A stretch of 64,000 bases of DNA from Opitutus sp. GAS368 (GCA_945903465.1 CAMDOF010000013.1:20927-84926), one strand, 5' to 3'; positions 28,858-38,658 are shown, counted from the stretch's first letter. Made by a program: numbers and translations. Notes: generated by a model from the sequence alone, not told the origin.

Positions 28858-31839
28858 ATGAACCGCTTTCTTCGCCTCTCATTCCTCACGCTCACGCTTG
28901 CATTGCTCCCGCGGCCGTCGCTCCACGCCCAAGTCACGGGGGTAATCGTCGGCACCATCCAGAACCGGAGCACACAGAAATTTCTCGAACGTGCGCCGGT
29001 GGCCGTTCAGGGCACAAATCTCTCGGCTGTGACCGACCCCGATGGCTCGTATCGGATCGCGGGCGTCCCGGCCGGGGCCCGGACCGTCGTCGTCGACTAC
29101 GCGGGACTCGACCGGCAGTCGCAGACCGTGTTGGTCACGGCGGGGCAGATCGCGACCGCGGATTTTAGCCTGCAGGCGGATGTTTACACGCTGGACAAAT
29201 TTGTCGTGGCGACCGAGCGCGAGGGCCACGCCGCCGCCATTAACAACCAGAAGCAGGCGGAGAGCTACCGCAACGTCGCGTCGACCGACGCGTTTGGTGA
29301 TATCACCTTCGGCAATCCGGGCGATTTTCTGAAAAGCATGCCCGGGATTCAGATGGACTATGTCGGCTCCGATCCCCGCACGATTACGATTCGCGGCATG
29401 GACCCGTCGCTTTCTGTCATCACGATGGATGGCAACAAGCAGGCGTCGGCGGCCTCGTCGGGTGTCACGCGTGATTTCGAAATCGACCAGACGTCAATCG
29501 GCAGTATCGAAACGGTCGAGGTGCACAAGGCGGCCATTCCCTCGATGCCCGGCAACGCCGTGGGCGGGCTGGTCAATTTTGTCACCAAGAGCGCGTTCGA
29601 GCAGAAAGGGCGGCGCCTGCGACTCACCTTCAATCTCACGGGCTCCTCCGAGCAGCTCGATCTCCGGAGCACGCGCGGACCCAACGAAGAAGACTCCCGC
29701 AAGGTCAAGCTCGGCGGCGCGCTGAGCTACTCCGAATCGTTCCTCAACAATCGCGTCGGCGTCGCCGTCAACCTCACCCGCTCGACCGTCTGGTATCCGA
29801 TTTTCCAGGTCGATAATAGCTTCGTCTACGCGGCGCCGCTGCCGGCGTTTCCGGCCCCATACGGTCCCGATTTGCCGCGCGCGCGCCGCAACGTCTACCA
29901 AGCTTACACCAACCAACAGCACATCACGCGCAACGCCTACTCGGTGAATCTCGACGGTAAGGTGAACGCCGGACTGACCGCGTATCTGCGCACGTCCTTC
30001 ACCGACTACTTCACGATGAACCGCTCCTTTTCGATGCGCCTCCGAGCCAATACCGTCGCACCCGACTTTACGGTGACGGCCATGACTGCGCTGGCCCGCA
30101 CCGGTAACACGACGTCGAACGCCGAGCTGACGAACAGTTTCCACGAGAAGATCAGCCGCACGCTTTCGGTCAGTCCGGGGCTGCGCTACAAGTCCGGGGC
30201 GTGGCGCGGCGATTTGAATCTCGGATACTCCCTCGCGCGAAACCACTACCAGTATCCAGATTTCTTCAACGTGGTGAATATGCTGCTGCCCGAGGTCGGT
30301 TTTCGCGAGGACACGCCGGCGTCCACGGCGGTGCCGACGTCGCTCGTGCAGGTGAGCGGGCCGGACTACCTGAACATCGCCAACTACCGCCCGCAGAATC
30401 CGAACTTCATCAGCAACAACGAACGCAAGTCCAAGGCCAAGGTCTCCTCGGCGCAGCTCAATGCGCGGCGCGATTTCGTGGCGCGGTTTCCCTTCTATGT
30501 GCAGGCCGGTGCCGCCTACCAGCTCGAGGAGCGCTTCAAGGACCAACCGCAGCGCCGCTGGGCTTACGTGGGCCCGGATGGCATTGCTAACAACGCCGAC
30601 GACAACACGAACATGACGCGCTTTGGCGACACGACGGGCGCGACCATCGGGCGGGGGCTGCCGTCGCCGATGTTCGCGAGCCCGTGGCGCGTGTACGATT
30701 ATTTCGTCACGGTGCCGCAGGCTTTCGTCGAAGACATTCCTTACAACACCGAGCAGCAAATTATCGCGCGGCTGCGGTTGAACGAGGCGATCACCGCGGG
30801 CTATGCCATGAGCAAGGTGAGCTTTGGGCGCCTCGACGTGCTGTCCGGGACGCGCGTGGAGCGGACCGACGTGAAGGCGCGTGGCCCGCGGCGACAGGAT
30901 TCCCACGTGCCCGCCGGTGTGAATCCCAATTCCACCGAGGGCATCCTTGCGAAATACACGCGGGTCACGGCGCGGACCAGTTATACTCCGGACCCGTTGA
31001 AATATCTGCATCTCACCTACCGCGGCGCCGAGGGCTGGCAGACGCGCGCAAGCTACACCGAGACGATCGGGCGCCCCGATTTCTCCGCGATTTTCCCGAA
31101 TACGACGGTCAACGACGCCGCGCGGACGGTGGCCCTCAACAACACCGAGCTCCTGCCCCAGCGCTCAAAAAACTACGATCTCGGCTTCGAATATTACTTC
31201 AAGCCGGCCGGCCAGATCACGGTGGCGTGGTTCCACAAGGACATCTCCGACTACATCAGCACCGATTCGCATCCCATTACCACCGCTGATCCGGATGTGG
31301 GCATCGGGCCCGAGCTGATTGGTTATCAATTGAACACGCAGCGCAATCTCGGCGCCGCGACTTGGGAGGGCATCGAGCTCGATGCGCGCCTGCCACTCCG
31401 CCGCTTTGCCGGGATGCCGTCGCAACTGAAAGGCGTGGACCTCTTTGGCAATTACACGCATCTTTACAAGATTGAGGGCGACTTCGGCGGTGCGCGGAAG
31501 ATCACCCAGCTCGCGAACGTCAGTCCGCGGCTCTACAATCTCGGCGCGAGTTTTCGATCGCCCGGCGGACGGTTGTTCCTGCAGTGGAAGACGACCTTCT
31601 CGTCGGCCTTCCTGCTGTCGAACACCGGTGCGACCGCGCAGAGCCGGCAGCAACGCGACGCCGCTTGGCGCAGCGATGCCGAGATGCGGTACCGCTTCTC
31701 GAAACGATGGGAGGCCGTCGTGACCGGACGCAACGTGACGAACGAATATCAGCGCAATTCCGAAGTGGGCGGACGCGTTGCCCGGCATCTCAATGATATC
31801 GGCGCGTGGTATTCGGTGGCGTTGAACGTGGACCTATGA
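28858..31839 (+). CDS. TonB-dependent receptor (TBDR2) with N-terminal carboxypeptidase-regulatory-like domain
   Basis: 993-residue outer-membrane receptor. Signal peptide to about residue 23 (SLHAQVTG), regulatory-like beta domain GVIVGTIQNRSTQKFLERAPV, plug domain with STDAFGDITFGNPGDFLKSMPGIQ and TITIRGMDPSLSVITMDGN, and a barrel of about 22 strands. Its end is SVALNVDL rather than a terminal Phe, because the last residues are Asp-Leu after a normal beta-strand. The closing 48 bp are duplicated downstream. A GH95-like/CE12 fusion gene follows at once, which suggests import of an acetylated plant-cell-wall oligosaccharide; this is inferred. Confidence 0.92.
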   Translation: MNRFLRLSFLTLTLALLPRPSLHAQVTGVIVGTIQNRSTQKFLERAPVAVQGTNLSAVTDPDGSYRIAGVPAGARTVVVDYAGLDRQSQTVLVTAGQIATADFSLQADVYTLDKFVVATEREGHAAAINNQKQAESYRNVASTDAFGDITFGNPGDFLKSMPGIQMDYVGSDPRTITIRGMDPSLSVITMDGNKQASAASSGVTRDFEIDQTSIGSIETVEVHKAAIPSMPGNAVGGLVNFVTKSAFEQKGRRLRLTFNLTGSSEQLDLRSTRGPNEEDSRKVKLGGALSYSESFLNNRVGVAVNLTRSTVWYPIFQVDNSFVYAAPLPAFPAPYGPDLPRARRNVYQAYTNQQHITRNAYSVNLDGKVNAGLTAYLRTSFTDYFTMNRSFSMRLRANTVAPDFTVTAMTALARTGNTTSNAELTNSFHEKISRTLSVSPGLRYKSGAWRGDLNLGYSLARNHYQYPDFFNVVNMLLPEVGFREDTPASTAVPTSLVQVSGPDYLNIANYRPQNPNFISNNERKSKAKVSSAQLNARRDFVARFPFYVQAGAAYQLEERFKDQPQRRWAYVGPDGIANNADDNTNMTRFGDTTGATIGRGLPSPMFASPWRVYDYFVTVPQAFVEDIPYNTEQQIIARLRLNEAITAGYAMSKVSFGRLDVLSGTRVERTDVKARGPRRQDSHVPAGVNPNSTEGILAKYTRVTARTSYTPDPLKYLHLTYRGAEGWQTRASYTETIGRPDFSAIFPNTTVNDAARTVALNNTELLPQRSKNYDLGFEYYFKPAGQITVAWFHKDISDYISTDSHPITTADPDVGIGPELIGYQLNTQRNLGAATWEGIELDARLPLRRFAGMPSQLKGVDLFGNYTHLYKIEGDFGGARKITQLANVSPRLYNLGASFRSPGGRLFLQWKTTFSSAFLLSNTGATAQSRQQRDAAWRSDAEMRYRFSKRWEAVVTGRNVTNEYQRNSEVGGRVARHLNDIGAWYSVALNVDL

Positions 31840-31938
31840 AGCCGCGGCCTCTCTGCACCGATGCGAAACATATTCTGCACCAACTATTGTGTGGCGTTGA
31901 ACGTGGACCGATGAAGCCGCGGCCTCTCTGCACCGATG
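31816..31938 (+). repeat. 48-bp direct duplication at the TBDR2 3' end
   Basis: The segment 31816-31863 (starting GTGGCGTTGAACGTGGACC) is repeated at 31891-31938 with one base change, 75 bp apart. The first copy encodes the last residues of TBDR2 (VALNVDL-stop); the second would encode VALNVDR-stop. Both copies carry ATGAAGCCG, so both provide a possible start for the next gene. Confidence 0.95.
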
Positions 31939-34900
31939 TAATCGGGGGCGCTGACCCCGGTCCGCGGTCGGCGCCCTCGGTCACAACCAACCGCGTCCAC
32001 TCAGTTTGCACCCTGGTCCTTCTGGTGGTCGGACTTCTGGCATCCACGGTTTCGCCGCTCCGCGCCGCGACGGCCCCGTCGATCGCGATCGACTGGCCGC
32101 AGTTCCTCGCTCGCGCGAATCCGCAGTGGAACCGCGTTCCCGCCGCCTGGGATGACGCCGCGTTCCTCGGCAACGGACTCCTCGGCGCGCTCATCCACAC
32201 CAACGACGCCAACGAGCTGGGCTGGGATATTGGCCGGACCGACGTGACCGACCATCGCGACGACCCCAACCCGATGTTTCGCACGCCGCGCCTTCCCATC
32301 GGTCGGATGGTGCTCTTGCCTGTCGGCCGGATCATTGGCGGTTTCGCCCAGCTCGACCTGTGGAATGCCGAGGCGCGGGGCGTGGTCAAAACCGACCGCG
32401 GGGAGATCCGGTGGCGGTCGTTCGTCCACACGGACGAACCGGTGCTCGTGGTCACGCTCGAGACGACGGGTGGTGAAGGCGACGCGCGCTGGGAGTGGCG
32501 GCCGGAAGTTGCGGTTAACCCGCGCAAGGTTTTCCGCCGGTTGCCGATGGGGCCCGCCGACCTGAATCCCGCTCCCGTCCACTCCGAGCGTGGCGACGCC
32601 CGAGCCTGCGTGCAGCCGCTGTCAGGCGGCGGTGAATACGCCACGGCGTGGCGGGAACAGCGGGACACGGGTAACTTGGATCGGCGGACGCTCTGCCTCA
32701 GCGTGGGCAACACCGGGAAAGCGCCGGGGGCAGGAGCCGAGGCGTTGGGCACGGTCGACCGGGCAACGGAGCAAGGCGTCGATGCGCTCCTCTCAACCCA
32801 CCGCGCGTGGTGGCACGCGTACTACCCGCAGAGTTTCCTTTCGCTCCCCGACACGCGGCTCGAAAGTTTTTATTGGATCCAGATGTACAAGCTGGCCTCC
32901 GCCACGCGCGCGGATCGTCCGGCACTCGACACCCTCGGCCCCTGGTGGGCGCCGACGCCCCGGCCGGGCATCTGGTGGGACATGAATATCCAAGTCACCT
33001 ATGCGCCGGTGTACACCGCCAACCGGCTGTCCATCGGCGAGTCCTTCACGCGGCTGATGGATCGTAATCACGACAACTTCATCCGCAATGCGCCCAAGGA
33101 ATTTCAACATGACTCCGCCGCGGTGGGGATCGCGACCGGCCAGGACGCGCGTGACGATGTCGACGCGGATCCGCAGTCCACGATCAGTTGGGCGAAACCC
33201 GGTTATGCAGCCCCCGGCAATCTGGTCTGGGGGTGTCACGGCTACTGGCTCCACTACCGCCACACGATGGACGACACGATGTTGCGCGAGCGGCTCTATC
33301 CTTTGCTCACGCGCGCGGTGAATTTCTACCGGCACCTGCTCACGCGCGGCGCCGACGGCAAATTGCACCTGCCGGCAGCCTGGTCGCCCGAGTATCCCGT
33401 GCGCGCCGCCGACACCAACTACGACCTGGCTCTATTGCGCTGGGGTTGCCAGACGCTGCTCGCCGCCGCGGCGCGGCTGAAGATCGACGATCCGCTGATG
33501 CCGCACTGGCGGGAAATCCTGGCCGATCTAACACCGTATCCGACAAACAACGACGGCCTGATGATCGGACGCGACGTACCCTTCAAAGTTTCGCACCGCC
33601 ACTACTCGCATCTGCTGGCGGTTTATCCGCTGCGGCTGCTCACCGGCGATCAGCGTGCCGAGCGTGATCTGATCGAGCGTTCCCTCAAACACTGGACGGG
33701 CCTACCCGGCGGCCTTGAAGGTTTCGCGCTCGGCGGCGCCGCTGCGATGGCGTCGCACCTGGGGCGGGGCGACGATGCGCTGCGTTACCTGCAGACCCTC
33801 CTAAACCGCTCCATCGAGGCGAACACGCTCTATCGCGAAACCGGCCCCGTGCTGGAGACCCCGCTCCTCGCCGCCGGCGCGATCCAGGAGATGATGGTGC
33901 AGAGCTGGGGCGGCGTGATCCGCGTGTTTCCCGCGGTGCCACGCGACTGGCAGGACGTGGCGTTTCATCAGTTTCGGACCGAGGGAGCCTTTCTCGTCAG
34001 CGCGGTCCGTCGCACGACTGCGACGATGTGGATTCAAGTGACGAGCCTCGCCGGCGAGCCGTGCCGATTGAAGACCGATCTGAAGCCGCCCTATAAGATT
34101 CGGGCCGACCGCGCCTTTTCGCCGCGCACCCTTCCTGGCGGCATCGTCGAACTCGATCTGCGCAAGGGCGAGACCGTGACGCTCTATGCGGAGGATATCG
34201 CCCTCACGTTTCCCGTCGCCCCGGTGGTGGCGGAGTCCTGGCGGACAAACTACTACGGCAGCCGGGCCGCCGCGGACCGGGCCCTTAGGGTGGTAAAGCG
34301 GCAGACGCGTCCGGCCAGTGTGAACCCGGGTGGGGCGGGTGAGCCACCGCGGGCTGTCGCGGATCAAGGCTCGACCAACAAGGCTCAACGAGGAGCGAGC
34401 AAGACGGCGGGTGGGCCACCGCGGGCTGTCGCGGATCAAGGCCGGGCGGCGCTGCACGTGGTGCTGGTAGGGGACTCGACCGTCACCGACGGGGCGGGTT
34501 GGGGCAAGGCGTTCGCCGATCAGCTGCATCCGATCGTGCAATGCACGAACACCTCGCGCGGCGGGCAGAGTACGAAGAGTTTTCTCGACGCGGGACTCTA
34601 CACGGCGGCGCTCGCGCTCAAGCCAACGCATGTATTGATTCAATTTGGACACAATGACATGCCCGGCAAGGGGGCGAACCGGGAGACTGATCCGGCGACC
34701 ACGTACCGGACGAATCTCGTCCGCTACATCGACGAGGCGCATGCCGCCGGGGCGCAGCCGATTCTGGTGTCGTCGGTGGTGCGACGGGGGTTCCGCGACG
34801 GCCAACTGGTCGACGGGCTCGCCCCGTACGCCGAGGCGATGAAGGCGGTCGCGTTCGAGAAAAACGTGCCGCTCGTCGATCTGCATGCGCGGAGCTTTGA

Positions 34901-35084
34901 GGCGGTGCAGCGGCTCGGCCCCGAGGGATCGGCGGAGCTGGGGCCGATGATCCGCACGGGCAATCGCGACGGCACGCACCTCGCGCCGCCTGGCAAATTG
35001 CTGACGGCCAACCTGGTGTTCGATGAGTTGCGCCGCGTCACGCCGGAGTTCGCGCGCGCGATTCTGCGGCCCACGGATAATTAA
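31911..35084 (+). CDS. Secreted two-domain enzyme: GH95-like glycosidase fused to CE12-type acetylesterase
   Basis: 1057 residues from ATG 31911; an identical-context ATG at 31836 would add 25. A signal peptide follows (VCTLVLLVVGLLASTVSPLRAA). Residues about 55-760 match GH95 proteins: WDDAAFLGNGLLGALI, IWWDMNIQVTY (usual N-x-N region), AAWSPEY with the candidate acid Glu, HRHYSHLLAVYPL, and the C-terminal LAAGAIQEMMVQSWGGVIRVFPAVP. Residues about 845-1057 are an SGNH hydrolase of the rhamnogalacturonan acetylesterase type: VVLVGDSTV, IQFGHND and DGTHL give Ser, Asn and Asp/His. Between them is a low-complexity linker holding two 36-bp repeats. Likely role: cleaving and deacetylating pectin-type side chains. 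Confidence 0.85.
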   Translation: MKPRPLCTDVIGGADPGPRSAPSVTTNRVHSVCTLVLLVVGLLASTVSPLRAATAPSIAIDWPQFLARANPQWNRVPAAWDDAAFLGNGLLGALIHTNDANELGWDIGRTDVTDHRDDPNPMFRTPRLPIGRMVLLPVGRIIGGFAQLDLWNAEARGVVKTDRGEIRWRSFVHTDEPVLVVTLETTGGEGDARWEWRPEVAVNPRKVFRRLPMGPADLNPAPVHSERGDARACVQPLSGGGEYATAWREQRDTGNLDRRTLCLSVGNTGKAPGAGAEALGTVDRATEQGVDALLSTHRAWWHAYYPQSFLSLPDTRLESFYWIQMYKLASATRADRPALDTLGPWWAPTPRPGIWWDMNIQVTYAPVYTANRLSIGESFTRLMDRNHDNFIRNAPKEFQHDSAAVGIATGQDARDDVDADPQSTISWAKPGYAAPGNLVWGCHGYWLHYRHTMDDTMLRERLYPLLTRAVNFYRHLLTRGADGKLHLPAAWSPEYPVRAADTNYDLALLRWGCQTLLAAAARLKIDDPLMPHWREILADLTPYPTNNDGLMIGRDVPFKVSHRHYSHLLAVYPLRLLTGDQRAERDLIERSLKHWTGLPGGLEGFALGGAAAMASHLGRGDDALRYLQTLLNRSIEANTLYRETGPVLETPLLAAGAIQEMMVQSWGGVIRVFPAVPRDWQDVAFHQFRTEGAFLVSAVRRTTATMWIQVTSLAGEPCRLKTDLKPPYKIRADRAFSPRTLPGGIVELDLRKGETVTLYAEDIALTFPVAPVVAESWRTNYYGSRAAADRALRVVKRQTRPASVNPGGAGEPPRAVADQGSTNKAQRGASKTAGGPPRAVADQGRAALHVVLVGDSTVTDGAGWGKAFADQLHPIVQCTNTSRGGQSTKSFLDAGLYTAALALKPTHVLIQFGHNDMPGKGANRETDPATTYRTNLVRYIDEAHAAGAQPILVSSVVRRGFRDGQLVDGLAPYAEAMKAVAFEKNVPLVDLHARSFEAVQRLGPEGSAELGPMIRTGNRDGTHLAPPGKLLTANLVFDELRRVTPEFARAILRPTDN
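34335..34442 (+). repeat. Two in-frame 36-bp repeats in the enzyme linker
   Basis: Copies at 34335-34370 and 34407-34442 (GCGGGTGAGCCACCGCGG and onward) differ at one base. Both are in frame and encode G-x-PPRAVADQG. They lie between the two enzyme domains, where extra sequence would be tolerated. Confidence 0.9.
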
Positions 35085-35117
35085 CGCGCCGGGGCGTTCA
35101 GACGCTTCGGAGTCGGT

Positions 35118-35155
35118 GAGCGGGCGCGAGTTGGCGCGAGCGGGCGCGAGTTGGC
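35118..35155. repeat. 20-bp-period tandem repeat
   Basis: Two exact copies of GAGCGGGCGCGAGTTGGC separated by 2 bp, just after the fusion enzyme gene. Confidence 0.8.
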
Positions 35156-35233
35156 GGAGGAGGATTGACCGTGGTTTTACCGCGGCGCCGTTCCACCTGG
35201 AGTGGCGCCGGGGCCCGGGTGGGCCGACTCCAT

Positions 35234-35578
35234 CTACTTGACCGACGCGGCTAGCTTGGCGGCGATTTGACCGGCAGTCGCATGCTTTGACTTTGCGATT
35301 TCCGCCAGTTCCCGCCGGGCGAAATCACTATTTCCGGCCATGGCGTGGAAGGAGAGGAGCTGAGGGCGAAGCGCGAGGGACTGGGTGCGAAGTGCGAGGG
35401 ACTGGGGATTTCTGGCCACTCCTTCCTTCAACAACTTCATGCTCTCAGCGGTCTTGCCGGTTTGATTCAGGATCATCGCACGGAGGCCGAGAGCTTCGTC
35501 ACATGTCGGCCGCCAGGCAAGTGCGCGTGACGCCTTTTCGCGGGCGGCCGGAAGCTTGCGCGGTGGCAGCTCGAGCAT
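35234..35578 (-). pseudogene. Possible TPR-protein C-terminal fragment
   Basis: 114-residue frame with helical TPR-like spacing (ALAWRPTCDEALGLRAMILNQTGKTAESMKLLKEG) and a partly duplicated segment (SLALRTQSLALRPQ). No signal or N-terminal module is present, and its start abuts the C-rich tract before the motif copy at 35611. It may be the 3' remnant of a longer TPR gene cut at that point, or a short intact gene; the first is more likely. Confidence 0.45.
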
Positions 35579-35610
35579 TGCCTGCGCGGCCCCTCCCCCC
35601 CCGCCCGCAA

Positions 35611-35630
35611 ATCCAGTTTTCTAGCAATCA
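35611..35630 (+). promoter_or_regulatory. Shared 20-bp motif, copy 3 (upstream of TBDR3)
   Basis: AAATCCAGTTTTCTAGCAAT preceded by a long C tract (CCCCTCCCCCCCCGCCCGC). It ends 112 bp before the TBDR3 start codon, nearly the same distance as copy 1 to TBDR1. Confidence 0.6.
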
Positions 35631-35742
35631 GGCCAAGGAGCACTCCGCGTGGTAGGTGACGATTGCGTGACCCGTACCGGACCGGGCATCTTTGGCGGCG
35701 ATGCGCCGTCTGGAGGGCCTTGGCACCTCTTCACCTACTCGA

Positions 35743-38658
35743 ATGAATCTTTATACACCATGGACTTTGCGGCGTCTTATTCGCTGGAAGGTATTCGCCC
35801 CGATGCTTTTATTTATCCCGTTGGCCGCGCAAACCGTCGGGCCGACGTCCAAGCCGGCCGAGGAGAAAGTGGTCGAGCTGTCGGCGTTTGAGGTTCGGTC
35901 GGATTCGGATGTGGGCTATCAAGCGATGAACACGACCTCGGGCAGCCGTCTGGGCACGAGCCTGAAGGATACGGCCGCCTCGATCTCGCCGTTTACGGCG
36001 GAGTTTCTTTCCGACATCGCCGCGACGAATGTTAACGAGATGCTGGCTTATGCGGCCAACGCCGAACTTAACGCGGGCGACTCCGAAGGCGCGGGTTTCA
36101 ATAATCCCCGCGACTTCAGCTCCGCCGGCGGCGAACCATTCCGGATCCGGGGCATCCCCGGAGGTGTCTCGACCGATTACGTTGAAAACGCCGCGCCCCA
36201 GGATCTCTACAACATCGAGCGAGCCGAAGTCGCCAGCGGGCCGAATTCTATCCTCTTCGGCTCGGGCGACGCTGGCGGGCTGGTCTCACTCACTGGCAAA
36301 AAAGCGCATGTCGGGCGCAACAAATACTCCGCCAGCGCGCAGTTTGGCTCGTGGGCCTACCAGCGCTACACCACCGATCTGAACCAAGTGCTCGTACCCA
36401 GGACGTTGGCGCTGCGCCTCAACGCCCTTTCCAGCGATGCGAAGGCGTGGCGCCGCTATGAGTTCAACGACGCGAAGCGTTACAGCGGCGCCATTACCTA
36501 CAAGCCTTTCAAGCGAACGACCTTCACCGCCAACTACGAGGACGGCATCACGAAGAACAGCGTCGGCCTGAAGTGGAATACGACGGACCAGGTATCGCGC
36601 TGGATCGCCGCCGGCCGGCCGCTCTCCGACGCCACGGTGGCCGACACCACCAAGGGGTTTTCGAGCCAGGGCGCGAACCAGCGCTTCACGTTTTTCACGC
36701 AGGACGGTTTTGTCTCCAATCAGCGCAACGAGCTGCGGTCGAACATCGCGCCCGGCACGGCCGACACGTTGCTCGCGCCGTCGATTTTTCCCTACGACGT
36801 GAACTGGGCGGGACCGCAGACGAAGCTCACGCGCGATTTCAATAACTATCACTTTGCACTGGAGCACCGTTTTACGGATGCGCTGACCGTGCAGGGGATT
36901 TATTTGAAGAACGAGACGAAGGCGAAGGCGCGTTCGTTTGTCTACAACGGCAATACCATGGATTTCATCGGCGACCCGAATCTCACGATTCCGGCGCAGA
37001 GCGGCACGGGCACGATCGCCAACCCACGCGCCGGCCAGCTCTACCTCGAGAGCAATCAACTCGGCGACGCCACTGAAACGGAGAACGAGGTGAAGCGCGT
37101 GACGCTTGCCTACGAATTCAAATTGGGGAAATGGTTTGGCAACCATCGGGTGGCCGCGATGGGCGAGCACGCCGTGCAGCACAAGCACACCGGCGCGCGC
37201 CGCGAGATTTTGGTCGATCAGCTCAACCGCCCGCTGGCGAACGTCGGCGCGCCGGAAAATGCGCAGAATCTTCTCTATCGCCGCACCTATGTGAAGGAAG
37301 GTGATTTCTCCACCTACGCGCTGACCGGACTCTACACGCCACTCGCGCCGTTCACCTCCAACGGTCTCGCGGTGAGTTCGCGCCAGATCAACACCGGCGA
37401 ACTCAGCTCGGTGAAGGACATCGACAGTCTCATGCTCGCGGCGCAGAGCGCTTGGCTCAACGGCCGCGTTGCGACCACGCTCGGCTACCGGCGCGACCAC
37501 ATCGTGTACCTCGACACGACCTCGGGGCGGGTGACGGACGCGGCCGATCCACGTGTCACCTCCGGCCAGATGGTCCTCAACGAAGTCGTCGCGCTGCCCG
37601 GATTCAACCGGAACACCTACGCGGCGGACACGTTGACAGCCGGCGGCGTGGTGCGCCTGCACGAACGTTTCTCGATTTTCTACAACCAATCGACCAACCA
37701 CGGCGCGCCGCGCTTCGACCGCCGCATTTTGCCGAAGGGCGCGATTCCGGAGCCGCCCGAAGGCAAAGGGCGCGATATCGGCTTCATGGTCGACCTGCTC
37801 GGCGACGATCGGTTTTTTGCGCGCGTAACCTATTTCGAGACGAAACAAGTCGGCGATGCGGCGGTTTCGCCCAGCGGGGCCGTGACCAACGCGACGGCGT
37901 TGGGGCGTTCCCAGACGCTCGCCGTGAACGCGGCGTTCGTCGCTGCGGGCAAGATGACGCAGGCGCAGTCCGATGCGGCGGGTTTCAACTGGAACGCGGC
38001 CATCATCGACACGGCGAGCAAGGGGGTCGAACTGGAGCTGATCGCGAACCCGACGAAGCACTGGACGATCCGGGCGAATTACTCGCATTCGGAGCGCGAT
38101 CGGGAAAATTTCTTTGCGGAAGGCTACGCGTTTTTCGCGGTGAAGTCCGGTGAGTGGCGCGCACTCGCCGCGGGCAACCCGGCGCTGCTCGCGACGGTCG
38201 AAACTAATATCGCGGCGATTCAAACCAATGAACTCGACGGACGCGCGGTGGCGCAGGAGCAGGGCTTCGGCTCGATCCCGCACAAGGCAACGCTCACGTC
38301 GCGTTACAAATTTGATGGCAGCGGTCCGTTCGGCGACCGCCTGAAGGGGGCGTTTATTGGCGCGGCGGTGCGCTACCAGTCGAAGGCTTTCAGCCAAACT
38401 GATACGCGGGCGCCGAGCGCCGGCGGCACCGGCAAGGATTACTTTGCCGAGGGCACACTGTTTACGGACGCATTTGTCGGTTATCGTTTTCGCCTGCCCT
38501 GGCAAAAGCTGCCGATGAGCGTGCAACTAAACGGGCGCAATATTTTCAACGCCGACCTCGTGAGCGTCGCGCGCTACAATGCCGATTTCAGCGGCGCCCG
38601 GCGGATTTACCTCCGGGAACCGCGCGCTCTGCGGCTGACGGTGGCGGTCGATTATTGA
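35743..38658 (+). CDS. TonB-dependent receptor (TBDR3), plug-and-barrel type
   Basis: 971 residues from the Met at 35743 (MNLYTPWTLRRLIRWKV), chosen over the ORF-track start because it gives a proper signal peptide (ending LAAQ). Unlike TBDR1 and TBDR2 it lacks the regulatory-like domain. The mature protein begins with a TonB-box-like EKVVELSAFEVRSD, followed by a plug (GTSLKDTAASISPFTAEFLSDIAATN, FRIRGIPGGVSTDYVENAAPQDLYNIERAEVASGPNSILFGSG) and a barrel ending ALRLTVAVDY. This is the FhuA/FhuE-like plug style often used for siderophores, but it is also seen in sugar receptors of this phylum. No partner enzyme gene is intact next to it. Confidence 0.9.
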   Translation: MNLYTPWTLRRLIRWKVFAPMLLFIPLAAQTVGPTSKPAEEKVVELSAFEVRSDSDVGYQAMNTTSGSRLGTSLKDTAASISPFTAEFLSDIAATNVNEMLAYAANAELNAGDSEGAGFNNPRDFSSAGGEPFRIRGIPGGVSTDYVENAAPQDLYNIERAEVASGPNSILFGSGDAGGLVSLTGKKAHVGRNKYSASAQFGSWAYQRYTTDLNQVLVPRTLALRLNALSSDAKAWRRYEFNDAKRYSGAITYKPFKRTTFTANYEDGITKNSVGLKWNTTDQVSRWIAAGRPLSDATVADTTKGFSSQGANQRFTFFTQDGFVSNQRNELRSNIAPGTADTLLAPSIFPYDVNWAGPQTKLTRDFNNYHFALEHRFTDALTVQGIYLKNETKAKARSFVYNGNTMDFIGDPNLTIPAQSGTGTIANPRAGQLYLESNQLGDATETENEVKRVTLAYEFKLGKWFGNHRVAAMGEHAVQHKHTGARREILVDQLNRPLANVGAPENAQNLLYRRTYVKEGDFSTYALTGLYTPLAPFTSNGLAVSSRQINTGELSSVKDIDSLMLAAQSAWLNGRVATTLGYRRDHIVYLDTTSGRVTDAADPRVTSGQMVLNEVVALPGFNRNTYAADTLTAGGVVRLHERFSIFYNQSTNHGAPRFDRRILPKGAIPEPPEGKGRDIGFMVDLLGDDRFFARVTYFETKQVGDAAVSPSGAVTNATALGRSQTLAVNAAFVAAGKMTQAQSDAAGFNWNAAIIDTASKGVELELIANPTKHWTIRANYSHSERDRENFFAEGYAFFAVKSGEWRALAAGNPALLATVETNIAAIQTNELDGRAVAQEQGFGSIPHKATLTSRYKFDGSGPFGDRLKGAFIGAAVRYQSKAFSQTDTRAPSAGGTGKDYFAEGTLFTDAFVGYRFRLPWQKLPMSVQLNGRNIFNADLVSVARYNADFSGARRIYLREPRALRLTVAVDY

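Noticed and set aside
36286-38526. 746-aa ORF on the - strand
   Set aside because: It is antisense to TBDR3; the translation is Arg-rich without family pattern, and the + strand protein is clearly real.
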